NCBI RefSeq assembly: GCF_964019385.1
Contig: NC_088644.1
Location: 38,686,149-38,750,148 of the forward strand
Direction: 5' to 3'
Source: Sycon ciliatum
Lineage: Eukaryota > Porifera > Calcarea > Leucosolenida > Sycettidae
DNA: 64,000 nucleotides
This document shows positions 55,703 to 64,000 of the stretch, in pieces; position 1 is the stretch's first letter; each line of letters starts with the position of its first letter. The notes under the pieces are model-generated. The model ran no database searches, had not been told where the DNA came from, and was given only the letters and a program-made list of their open reading frames with translations. The position numbers were made by a program, and so were the translations under genes.

Positions 55703-55768
55703 CACACACACACACACACACGCGCGCGCGCACGCACACACACACAAACACACACACGCACACATCCA
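55703..55768. repeat. (CA)n/(CG)n microsatellite
   Basis: ACACACAC and CGCGCGCG runs. No gene. Confidence 0.9.
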
Positions 55769-56167
55769 TTGTATACATTTACAGAGATACCTACTCCATA
55801 GCTCAGGAAACAATAATTATGTACATTGTTCATAGCAGGATAACAGAACAACTAGGACCTCAAAAGGTATCCAGTTGTCCTTTTACTCTTCACATTAATT
55901 GTATTTTTGACTCAGTGCCTGAGTTCTCAACTTACATGTACATTGTATATTGACATATACTGCAGTCATGAACATGTACATCAGCAGTGGGCACTGCCAC
56001 CCGAAGCCAGGTCAGCAGTGTGTAGGCTGTGTCCAGCTGTCATATTCGTTAACAATAAATGACCGTTATATTATGGGTTTGCTCCGTTCTGGCACTTTTA
56101 TTGGTACTTTTCTCTGATATTTCTTAGGGTGTGCAAGCTCCACTGCAGCCACTTCATACATGTAGCA

Positions 56168-56364
56168 CAGAAAACTCTACATAATCACCAAAGCAGATGG
56201 TCTCTTTGCTGCAAATTCAAGAAATCTCAATCAGAGTTGCGGTCAGGAGCCGTCCTCAGGTGGCTCCTGGCCGAAATCTTGGTTGAGATTTTATTGAATT
56301 TGCAGCAAAGAGACCACCTTGCTTTGGTGATTATGGAGAGTTTGAGTTTTCTGTGTTTCCCCGG
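56168..56364. mobile_element. Foldback element, about 90-bp arms
   Basis: AGAAAACTC and ACCAAAGCAGATGGTCTCTT through CAGGAGCC on the left are mirrored on the right with scattered mismatches and a short indel. The spacer is about 10 bp around 56255. Non-coding. Confidence 0.75.
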
Positions 56365-57001
56365 TTTTATAAATGTTCTTCGTTGCTGCGTCTGCGAACC
56401 CTTGTGCTCTTGATTAATCTTGTCCGGTAGAATGATTTTATACTGCATCATAGCTAGTCTGACTCTGAGTAGTCTGCGGCAGAGGCAGTATACCAGGTAT
56501 ACAGTCATGTACATGTACATGATTGTACAGCATTGGGTGTACAGTCATACATGTGTATACGTATTATAATTATAACCCAATACTAGTTCAAAACTAGTAT
56601 ACATGTACAGTAATATCAAGAGTACTGTACATTGTACTCTTGATCATATACAAAAAAAATTGGTCATATACACGTACATAATTGACGTTGTACATGTACA
56701 TGGTTTTAGTATGATTTTTCTATTGTCTGCATCCTAGTACAATGAACATGTAGATCTACATTGTACACAATGAGGCTTGAGCTGAGGCTGAAGGCTCGTA
56801 CAGGACCTTCCACAGTCAATAGACAGTAATGTATACGATCATGATTGTATTGGCACGCTGCCTGACACTCTTCAAGACATGGCTGCCACTGTCAGTGTCA
56901 CAGTGTGTCAAGTCTGTCATCGCTCTGCCGTTTGCGTTTTGTTCCCATCCATGGCATAAGCCTGGCCTACGCGGATAAAACAGCAGCATTGGGTACCTTT
57001 C

Positions 57002-57314
57002 TGGTAGATATCTGACGTGTGCTGTTTGGAAGAAGTGTTTGGATGCAAACAGAACTTACAAGAGATGAGTAAAGACTACTTTTCTACAATAGCGTTGTAG
57101 GCGAGGAGTGCGTAACATCAAAAGATGTCGTAATGTGGATTGGAACTATGCTAGCCAAACATTACGTAATTATTATGGTAGAGAAGTACGTGTAGTAGGT
57201 ATTACAATGTGTGCGAGAGTATGGTGAATCAGTGTTTGTGATGATGAGGAAAATATGACGTGTACATGCAAACAAATGATGATATCATGATGCGAGGACG
57301 TCAGAGACGCTACA
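57002..57314 (-). repeat. 3' LTR
   Basis: 313-bp long terminal repeat, identical to 61261-61573 except for G in place of T at its third base on the plus strand. Near-identity implies recent insertion, since LTRs are identical at integration. Confidence 0.93.
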
Positions 57315-57397
57315 GAGCTCCCCTCCTAGTGAATGAGTAATGAGCGATAACTAGCGCGATAAAGTGAGAGCAAGCAAATGGGATAAGCGAGAGAGTG

Positions 57398-60300
57398 TCA
57401 GAAATAGGCGGGAAATCTGACTTGACGACCAGCTCGTGTTTGGCGTGGCGGAGGCACGTCGAATGCGAGCGATGGCGTCGGCTTGGTCGGATGGCAATGG
57501 TCGACAGACTGGTTGTCATGGAATGCTGGTTTGAGTCGGTCGATGGATACTGTGTCGGAGCGGCCGTTGAGGTCGAGGCGGAAGTACTTATCATGACGTT
57601 CCAGGACTCGGTGTGGACCAGTGTAAGGACGTTGGAGGGGCGTTCGTGTTGCATCTGTGCGAATGAAGACATGAGAGCATGTCGAGAGGTCAGCTGGAAT
57701 GAACGGATGCTGGGTGGGTGGCTTGCGGGGTTGTGTAGGGCGGAGCTCGGACATGGCTTGTTTGAGGCGGCTGACATAGGACGTCGGATCCGGAAATGGC
57801 TCAGGCTCGTCAGTGAGGAAATCACTTGGCAGGCGGAGGTGGCAACCGTAGACCATTTCTGCAACTGAGCAGTTGAGGTCAGCCTTCAGGGAGGAGCGAA
57901 TGCCGAGCAGGACTAGTGGCAGATGTTCCGTCCAGCGCTGTGGATTGTCGGAAGCTCGGAGTGCAGCTTTCAGTTGTCTGTGAAAGCGCTCTACCATGCC
58001 GTTGGCAGCCGGGTGGTAAGCCGTTGTGCGAATGCGAGATGTGCCAAGTAGTGACATGAGCGATGACCACAGGGATGACTCAAATTGGGCACCTCGGTCG
58101 GTTGTGAGCACAGTGGGAACACCAAATCGGGCGACCCAGGTGGCAACAAACTGGCGAGCGACGGTTTCGGCTGTAATGTCGGGAATAGGTACTGCTTCGG
58201 GCCAGCGAGTAAAGCGATCTACCATCGTCAAGAGGTAGCGAGACTCACTAGAAGATGGAAGCGGGCCTACGATGTCGACATGGACATGGGAGAAACGGGC
58301 ATCAGGTTGTTTGAATGCACTTACGGGAGATGTGGTGTGGCGCTGAACTTTAGACTGCTGACAAGCGTGGCAGGTACGACACCACTCACTAATATCCTTG
58401 TTCATCGCGGGCCAGACGTAGCGAGCTGTAATCAGGTGCCTGGTAGCGCGGGTACCAGGGTGGGAGAGGCTGTGAAGCGAATTGAAAACAGCACGGCGCA
58501 GCTTGGCAGGTACATACGGGCGGGCAGACGCAGTAGAGGTGTCACAGATGAGCGAGTGATCAGTCATGGGCAGAGCTATAGATTGCCAGCATAGCGAAGT
58601 GGATGGATCCTTACCAGGACTGGGCAAGTCTGGATCATCTTGTTGAGCGGCGGCAAAGGAAGCTGTGTCAATGGCAGTGATGGCAGAGACGGGCTCATCG
58701 GGTAGGTGGCATCGTGACAGTGCATCAGCGGCAGCATTCTGAGAACCCTTGACATGACGAATATCTGTCGTGAACTCAGCAATGTACGACAAATGGCGCT
58801 GTTGACGCGGGCTGTGGGTCTGTGAACGGCTGTGGATGGCATGTGTCAGAGGCTTGTGATCGGTGCACACATGGAAGACACGCCCTTCCAGGAAGTGTCG
58901 GAAATGCTTAATGGCTAGGTAAATAGCGAGGAGCTCTCGACAGAAGGTGCTGTAGCGTGTCTCAGCAGGCTTTAACTTGCGTGAAAAGAAGGCAACAGGA
59001 TAACACTCACCATCTAGCTCTTGTTGGAGGACGGCACCAACAGCAATGTCTGAAGCGTCGACCATCAAGCTGTAGGCGGCATCCGGGCGAGGATGGTGAA
59101 GTGTGATGGCCTCAGTGAACGCAGCTTTGACATCATTGAAAGCAGCGATGGCCGAGTCGGACCAGACGAGCGCGCCTTTGGTGCGGTGGCGTTTCTCAAG
59201 CATAGCGTGCAGAGGTGCGAGCTTAGCAGCAAGATGTGGCTGAAATCGGTGATAGAACGTGACGAAGCCGATGAACTCACGGAGCTTACGAACACTAGCT
59301 GGCTGTGGGAATTCACGAATGGCGGTCATGCGAGCGTCGAGAGGTCGGATACCTGAGGCAGTCACGTGATGTCCCAGGAAGTCAAGCTCATCCTGGCCGA
59401 ACTGCGACTTCCGGACGTTGATCAAGATGCCATGTGAAGCAAGGCGGGAGAATATGCAGCGAAGGTGGGCCATATGTTCAGCGGGTGAGGCGCTAGCAAT
59501 GAGCAAGTCATCCAGATATGCAAAGCAGAAGGGAAGGTCTGAAACTACCTGGTCAATGAAGCGTTGGAATGTCTGGGCTGCGTTGCGAAGGCCAAAGGGC
59601 ATGCGGACAAACTCAAACAGTCCAAAGGGGGTGGTGATGGCAGTTTTCGGGATGTCGTCAGGGTGCACAGGAATGTGGTGGTATGCACGGACGAGGTCAA
59701 TCTTAGAGAATATGATCTTGTCATGCAGGTGGGACGTGAAGTCTTGAATATGCGGGATGGGATAGCGGTCGGGGATCGTGCAGTCATTCAAGGCTCGGTA
59801 ATCACCACAGGGTCGCCAGTCACCGGATTTCTTTGGCACCATATGCAGAGGGGATGACCATGCACTAGAGGAGGGACGAATAATGCCTAAATCTAACATG
59901 TGTTGGAACTCACACTTAGCGACAGCAAGGCGGTCGGGTGCCAGACGGCGAGGCTTAGCGTGGACGGGGTGGCCATCTGTGACTATGCGGTGTGTCACAT
60001 TGTGCTTGACAGGCGAGTCACCAGTGGTCGGTCGGACAAGGTCAGGAAACTCACTCAGCAGGGCAGAATACTCACTAGGGCTATCAGTGTCCAGCAGGTT
60101 GGTAGCGGAGGTGCTGACATCCGAGGTGGATCCGACAACGGCAAGTTGAGTAGTGGAGTCCCGGAGACATCTGGCGGCCAGGTCGACAGTGAGTTGGAAG
60201 TGGCCAAGGAAATCCGCACCCAGGATCGGATAGCTGACGTCAGCAACGACGAAGACCCATTTGAAAGTGCGTCGGAGACCTAAGTCTAAATCTAGCAGCT

Positions 60301-60604
60301 GCTGACCGTACGTGGCGATGCTGCTCTGATTCGCTGCACGGAGACGAGGACTATTGCGATGAACACGACGAGACAGAGTTACGAATGACGGAGGAAGAAC
60401 ACTGACGGCGGCGCCGGTGTCGACAAGGAACTCGACGGACTGGGAGCGATCCTTGACGAATAGTAGGCGACCGGTAGCGGTATTCGAGGGGCCAACCACA
60501 CTAGCGGTCGCGACTAGTGGCTGGCCTTCCCGTTTCCCGACAGGAATCGGCAGGGGTCTCGGCATTTGTTCGCCTTCGCACCGAACGCACGGTGATACCA
60601 GCAA
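57398..60604 (-). CDS. pol: Ty3/gypsy pol polyprotein (protease, RT, RNase H, integrase)
   Basis: An uninterrupted 1068-codon frame; the first codon is a frame boundary, not a proven start. Domains in order: aspartic protease with VDTGA (Asp62); reverse transcriptase with [11 protein letters not shown] (Asp303) and YLDD (363-366); RNase H with Asp516, Glu557 and TDHKP Asp582; integrase zinc domain with His711/His715 and Cys745/Cys748; integrase core with Asp777, Asp836 and Glu872, the last two 35 residues apart. The C-terminus ends in a basic segment without a chromodomain. Order RT-RNase H-integrase defines Ty3/gypsy. It overlaps the gag frame by about 90 bp in another frame, which suggests programmed frameshifting. 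All catalytic residues are present, so the enzyme set could still act in trans. Confidence 0.95.
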   Translation of the reverse strand: MLVSPCVRCEGEQMPRPLPIPVGKREGQPLVATASVVGPSNTATGRLLFVKDRSQSVEFLVDTGAAVSVLPPSFVTLSRRVHRNSPRLRAANQSSIATYGQQLLDLDLGLRRTFKWVFVVADVSYPILGADFLGHFQLTVDLAARCLRDSTTQLAVVGSTSDVSTSATNLLDTDSPSEYSALLSEFPDLVRPTTGDSPVKHNVTHRIVTDGHPVHAKPRRLAPDRLAVAKCEFQHMLDLGIIRPSSSAWSSPLHMVPKKSGDWRPCGDYRALNDCTIPDRYPIPHIQDFTSHLHDKIIFSKIDLVRAYHHIPVHPDDIPKTAITTPFGLFEFVRMPFGLRNAAQTFQRFIDQVVSDLPFCFAYLDDLLIASASPAEHMAHLRCIFSRLASHGILINVRKSQFGQDELDFLGHHVTASGIRPLDARMTAIREFPQPASVRKLREFIGFVTFYHRFQPHLAAKLAPLHAMLEKRHRTKGALVWSDSAIAAFNDVKAAFTEAITLHHPRPDAAYSLMVDASDIAVGAVLQQELDGECYPVAFFSRKLKPAETRYSTFCRELLAIYLAIKHFRHFLEGRVFHVCTDHKPLTHAIHSRSQTHSPRQQRHLSYIAEFTTDIRHVKGSQNAAADALSRCHLPDEPVSAITAIDTASFAAAQQDDPDLPSPGKDPSTSLCWQSIALPMTDHSLICDTSTASARPYVPAKLRRAVFNSLHSLSHPGTRATRHLITARYVWPAMNKDISEWCRTCHACQQSKVQRHTTSPVSAFKQPDARFSHVHVDIVGPLPSSSESRYLLTMVDRFTRWPEAVPIPDITAETVARQFVATWVARFGVPTVLTTDRGAQFESSLWSSLMSLLGTSRIRTTAYHPAANGMVERFHRQLKAALRASDNPQRWTEHLPLVLLGIRSSLKADLNCSVAEMVYGCHLRLPSDFLTDEPEPFPDPTSYVSRLKQAMSELRPTQPRKPPTQHPFIPADLSTCSHVFIRTDATRTPLQRPYTGPHRVLERHDKYFRLDLNGRSDTVSIDRLKPAFHDNQSVDHCHPTKPTPSLAFDVPPPRQTRAGRQVRFPAYF

Positions 60605-61109
60605 AGGTCGTCGTGATTGTTACGGCCGGGAGACCTGGAGGCACTTGGGTGGCGTGACGGTGGCCCGGGACTACGCTCTCGTTGGCGGCCACGCTGGGAA
60701 GGGGCACCGGTGTCACGGGTCATCACATTCACAGCGGACGTCAGCTTGGCGAGTTCAGCTCGGAGCTGGGCCATCTCAGCCCTGTCAGCGGTGCAGGCCT
60801 GTTCCGCATCTGTGGACGCTGTAGATCTACATGATAAGGCCGTATACGTACTAGACCGAGCAGGGCTAGGGGCTTCACTCAGAGCGTGAACACTTGTACC
60901 GGTGAGTGGGTTTGAGCACGTGCTATCAACCATCTTGTCAGCAAGCGCGGCGAGGTCGGCCAGGCTGAGGCACCAGTCACGGGCAAACGCTGTACAAACA
61001 GCTTGCGCAGGATAGTCGGGTCTAGAGACTTACTGCCCGAAAGCGAGCGGAAGCGGAAGAACCAGCGTTGCTGGACATATTGCACTTTACTCACGTCGGA
61101 GGTCACCAA
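60514..61109 (-). pseudogene. gag remnant, N-terminally deleted and frameshifted
   Basis: The upstream piece (61109-60975) has the capsid-type segment ILRKLFVQRLP. Homology then continues in another frame as LSLADLAALADKMVD, and ends at a zinc-knuckle-like box ([18 protein letters not shown]) near 60540. About two-thirds of a normal gag is missing upstream, and a small deletion near 60975 shifts the frame. The element therefore would need gag supplied by relatives. Confidence 0.75.
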
Positions 61110-61260
61110 TTTAGTAGTCTAGATACAGTGCAACGAGTGTTAGTTTCCAAGATCTTTACAAGACTGGCGAACACTAAATGTCATGAAGAAAGTGAAGAGA
61201 AAGGAGGTTTATATAGGAAAGAGATTGTGATAGAAGACTGTGCAATGAAGTTTGTTGTTT

Positions 61261-61573
61261 TGTTAGATATCTGACGTGTGCTGTTTGGAAGAAGTGTTTG
61301 GATGCAAACAGAACTTACAAGAGATGAGTAAAGACTACTTTTCTACAATAGCGTTGTAGGCGAGGAGTGCGTAACATCAAAAGATGTCGTAATGTGGATT
61401 GGAACTATGCTAGCCAAACATTACGTAATTATTATGGTAGAGAAGTACGTGTAGTAGGTATTACAATGTGTGCGAGAGTATGGTGAATCAGTGTTTGTGA
61501 TGATGAGGAAAATATGACGTGTACATGCAAACAAATGATGATATCATGATGCGAGGACGTCAGAGACGCTACA
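61261..61573 (-). repeat. 5' LTR
   Basis: 313-bp LTR matching 57002-57314. In element orientation it is followed by AAACAACAAACTTCATTGCA, with no evident tRNA 3'-end complement, and by TATATAAA near 61210 outside the LTR. Confidence 0.93.
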
Positions 61574-61579
61574 GTTTCA

Positions 61580-62100
61580 GCGACATCCATCTACATTTTT
61601 TTATTTTTCTATTTCTGCACCTCGTAGTATGTCAAAAATTGAGGAGAGGGTGAGACCAACCACGCGTGCACGGAAGAAGAGAAAAAAAGAAAAGAAAAGC
61701 ACGTAGACAAAAGGGGTAGGGATTAGCAAGTTACAAAGCAATGGGATGCCCAGCGAGCTATGCAGCGGAGGTGGTGTGACTGTGACTGTGATTTTGTTTA
61801 CTGGAAGATACTGAAGTGCTGTCTGACGAGGGTACGGAATTTGGGCACATCTGGAGCTTGCCTAACACTGGGAGGCAGTTGGAGCCACGTGGAGTAGGAG
61901 GAAAGAAAGGGCATTTAATTAAAAAAATTATTTTAATTTATCTGGGGAACTTGCGAATAGGGTAGACCTGTACACGTGCATGATTGTACTAGTGTGCAGG
62001 GTAAAGATTCTCCACCGCAAGAAAACCGGCAATGTAAAACAATCAAGCTAATGTCACTGACCTCTGCTTGGACATCGATTACAGTATACCATAGCCTAGA
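61580..62100. other. No recognisable gene
   Basis: Flanking sequence of the LTR element with short frames only and an A/T run near 61918-61936. Confidence 0.5.
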
Positions 62101-62102
62101 TG

Positions 62103-62246
62103 CACACTGGCACACTGGCACACTGGTAGACTGGTACACTGGCACACTGGCACACTGGTAGACTGGTACACTGGCACACTGGCACACTGGCACACTGGCA
62201 CACTGGTACACTGGCACACTGGCACACTGGCACACTGGCACACTGC
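62103..62246. repeat. 8-bp minisatellite, 18 units (CACACTGG and variants)
   Basis: Eighteen exact 8-bp units without indels. CACACTGG is the main unit, and TAGACTGG followed by TACACTGG recurs twice after CACACTGG blocks, giving a small higher-order pattern. The last unit is CACACTGC. The Cys/Val/Ser-rich antisense frames are artefacts. Confidence 0.95.
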
Positions 62247-62401
62247 TAGAGCATCGCGGGTCTGAAGTGGAGGTGCCTGGGTCGAGTCTTGCACTTTGCA
62301 GATAGCAGCCAGTCTCTTATTCAGATGTGTCCTATACTCTATAGCCATTGTGTTTGCTCACTACGTGGGAGCTCGCCTTCAAGTTTTACGCTGAATCTAA
62401 T

Positions 62402-62860
62402 TTTCACTTGACTAACTCACGACTGCCATCCAGAGGACATGAGAAGTCCGTTGAGCCTTCCACTCCGCAAACCTGCAAGAAAGCAGCCTTTGGGTATCCC
62501 TACAGTGTTGGTGGTGTTTAGGCTCGGAGACAGAGAGCTGCACTTGACTACAGTCACACTCGGAGCACAAAATAGCATTAGGTAACCTACTCAAGCTCAT
62601 GACTGATGAGGGGTAATTCCCTGAAACACTATGACATTAATTTGAGCAGGGAGTGGTGCTTTCTTGCAGGTTTGACGAGTGGAAGGTTCGACGAACTAAC
62701 TTCTCGTGTACTCTGGATGGCAGTCATGAATCGGCCAAATGAGAATTCAAGTCGGCAGGAAGAGCGCGAGCTCTCATGTAGGGACCCCGAGCAACACACA
62801 ATTCCCAAAAGTATCGCCGAATTCGCTACAGCCTCTTCTTCGAGAAACATGTATGTGTAC
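62402..62860. mobile_element. Two inverted family-B copies, one with a degenerate hammerhead
   Basis: The minus piece at 62402-62500 has only the body (CGACTGCCATCCAGAG, CCTGCAAGAAAGCA). The plus copy at 62589-62860 has the head: CTGATGA (62603-62609), GGGG/CCCT stem II, GAAA (62623-62626), and TTTGAGCAGGGAGTGG downstream. In the head, stem III is destroyed by an insertion, and TG is inserted before the core. Probably inactive. Confidence 0.6.
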
Positions 62861-63349
62861 TATTCTAGAATTTCTATAAAGGCAGAAGAGAACAGAGACA
62901 ATGCTCCATCCTTGTGGTGTTGAGCACTGTAGTCTACTGTACAGGCAGAACATTTCGTCGGTCAATAATTTAGTCCAACTCCAAAGAAAGGGAATTCGTC
63001 CGGTTGTAAATTTCGTCCATGGATGTTAGGAGTGTATTGAAAAGCTGGACAAATCGACATTAGTCCAGCATTTTATTTAGTCCAAAAGCTCCCTGGACGA
63101 AAAAGACGAAATTAAATTCCAGACGAATATTTCCGCTTATACTAGGAACTCTCGCTATCATGTACTATTCTATACTATTCGATGAATAGTCATCATCCAC
63201 TGAAAAGAGAAAGAAATGCATGGAAAAGGGGTAGCAATACCTGAATGCGTGCGTGTGCGAATCAGTCTACATTGTACAGTTTTAAAAGGACATTGTTCAT
63301 GTACATACATGTACATGGTATTAATATAATCGTATTATATAACCCAATA

Positions 63350-63515
63350 CTAGTTCAATACTAGTATTAGATAAACCGTGTTATAGTTCACACATATTGT
63401 TAGTTTGACAGCATGAAACAAGGTGGAGGACACTGTGTTCGGAAGCAGTGACCTTACTACAACCATCCACGGTTGGCAGAGCCCCAGTCCGTTGGGACCA
63501 TCTAAACCATTATGG
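63350..63515 (+). repeat. Dispersed repeat family P, plus copy
   Basis: It matches 14144-14330 in reverse and 3391-3475 directly, through GACAGCATGAAACAAGGTGG, TACAACCATCCACGGTTGGC and GAGCCCCAGTCC. It is followed by (GTTT)n and text related to 29665-29700. Confidence 0.7.
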
Positions 63516-63675
63516 GTGTTTGTTTGTTTGTTTCAAGTTTTATTTTACATCGCAAACCAAACGGGCATTGATGCCCAATATTATGATGGCGATAGAATAA
63601 AAAGTGTAGCTCGATAAAGCTTCACTTGCGAAAATGAGAAAACAGTCAAAAGGAAGTATTTGTACCGGTAATTAC

Positions 63676-63678
<3 letters not shown>

Positions 63679-63708
<30 letters not shown>
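63679..63708. repeat. (AGT)n trinucleotide repeat
   Basis: About ten AGT units, directly next to a possible LINE 3' end. Confidence 0.9.
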
Positions 63709-63715
63709 AATTTAT

Positions 63716-64000
63716 TATTTTACTAGGGAACTCCCAACAGGCGTTGCCTTTTTACTGGGAACCCTAGGAATGACTTGGTGCTTGTGACAAATGCAGAAAG
63801 GGGCTTAGCTTGACGACATCCAGGTGGAAGCATGTTCCATCTGTCTGCTGCCAAAAATGAAATAGCGGGAGGAGCGAAGCACGATAAACAAGAAACAAGT
63901 CAAGTTCGAACGAAGTAACAATCAGGGAGAAATAGGAAGATGAGGACCTATGCCAGAGGGAGGTGCTATTCGGCCATATTAACCGTAGAAAAACACTTTC
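63716..64000 (-). mobile_element. Possible LINE 3' fragment, running off the window
   Basis: The minus frame includes FLAADRWNMLPPGCRQAKPL, which fits the WNxLPxxV tail motif of LINE ORF2 proteins, and it ends next to a trinucleotide tail (63679-63708). Only the tail is visible, so this is tentative. Confidence 0.35.

Larger units (their letters stand above)
57002..61573 (-). mobile_element. Ty3/gypsy LTR retrotransposon, young, gag defective
   Basis: Minus-strand element of 4572 bp. The LTRs at 61261-61573 (5') and 57002-57314 (3') are 313 bp each and differ at one base. LTR ends read TGTAGC...CA in element orientation. A purine-rich tract (AGGAGGGGAGCT) abuts the 3' LTR. Flanks are CTTTC (56997-57001) and GTTTC (61574-61578), a 5-bp duplication with one mismatch, or an exact 4-bp TTTC. 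pol is a single long frame. gag is shortened and frameshifted. No convincing tRNA-type primer site was seen after the 5' LTR. Confidence 0.93.

Noticed and set aside
57395-57868. 157-codon plus-strand frame and others across 57.4-60.9 kb
   Set aside because: Antisense shadows of the pol and gag frames.
62079-62348. Cys/Val/Ser-rich repetitive protein
   Set aside because: Translation of the 8-bp minisatellite.

Overview
The window looks like nuclear DNA of an invertebrate animal. It carries an intronless heavy-chain-type ferritin, two spliced genes with death-fold-like and homeodomain-like domains, consensus GT-AG introns and TATA/initiator promoters. I cannot name the species. A sponge or another early-branching or marine invertebrate fits the mix of RLE-type and APE-type LINEs, Penelope-like fragments, hAT/pogo-like elements and hammerhead ribozymes, but this is inference. 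Gene density is low and most of the sequence is repeats and transposon debris.

Host genes I can support: (1) ferritin on the minus strand at 1268-1774, with a TATA box and initiator 31-32 bp apart; (2) a plus-strand gene at 21798-24166 in three phase-consistent exons (CARD-like helical domain, helical/coiled-coil exon, hydrophobic membrane segment), whose 5' exon(s) are not found; (3) a minus-strand gene at 44692-39663 (Gln/His-rich activation-type region, then a C-terminal SIX/TALE-like homeodomain), whose intron holds a SINE and three inverted-repeat structures. A second TATA/initiator pair at about 51.4 kb (minus) may drive this gene or a separate one. From 44.7 to 57 kb I recognise no complete gene.

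Mobile DNA by region: 0.6-3.5 kb, a pogo-like MITE and a short palindrome; 3.7-4.56 kb, a long CT-rich satellite; 5-11 kb, several LINE 3' ends, a SINE and a clean nested insertion (a 5'-truncated LINE with a 7-bp target duplication inside an R2-like element); 12-14, 24-25, 27-28 and 32-35 kb, a family of non-autonomous elements built around ATTATGC/GCATAAT repeats, including one hAT-type element with an 8-bp target duplication; 29.9-32.1 kb, a decayed APE-type LINE; 35.6-37.0 kb, a chromovirus 3' end with its LTR; 57.0-61.6 kb, a young Ty3/gypsy element with near-identical 313-bp LTRs, an open pol frame and a shortened, frameshifted gag.

The most striking signal is a scatter of hammerhead self-cleaving ribozyme motifs (about 14.4, 21.4, 28.95, 29.2 and 52.9 kb, with degenerate relatives at 8.5, 19.7, 33.7 and 62.6 kb). 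They have type I topology with very short stem III, as in Penelope-like elements and retrozymes. Two of them sit head-to-head in the arms of a single 507-bp inverted repeat. The window is also unusually rich in foldback structures, including two adjacent hairpins that share one spacer and an interlocked A-B-A'-B' palindrome.
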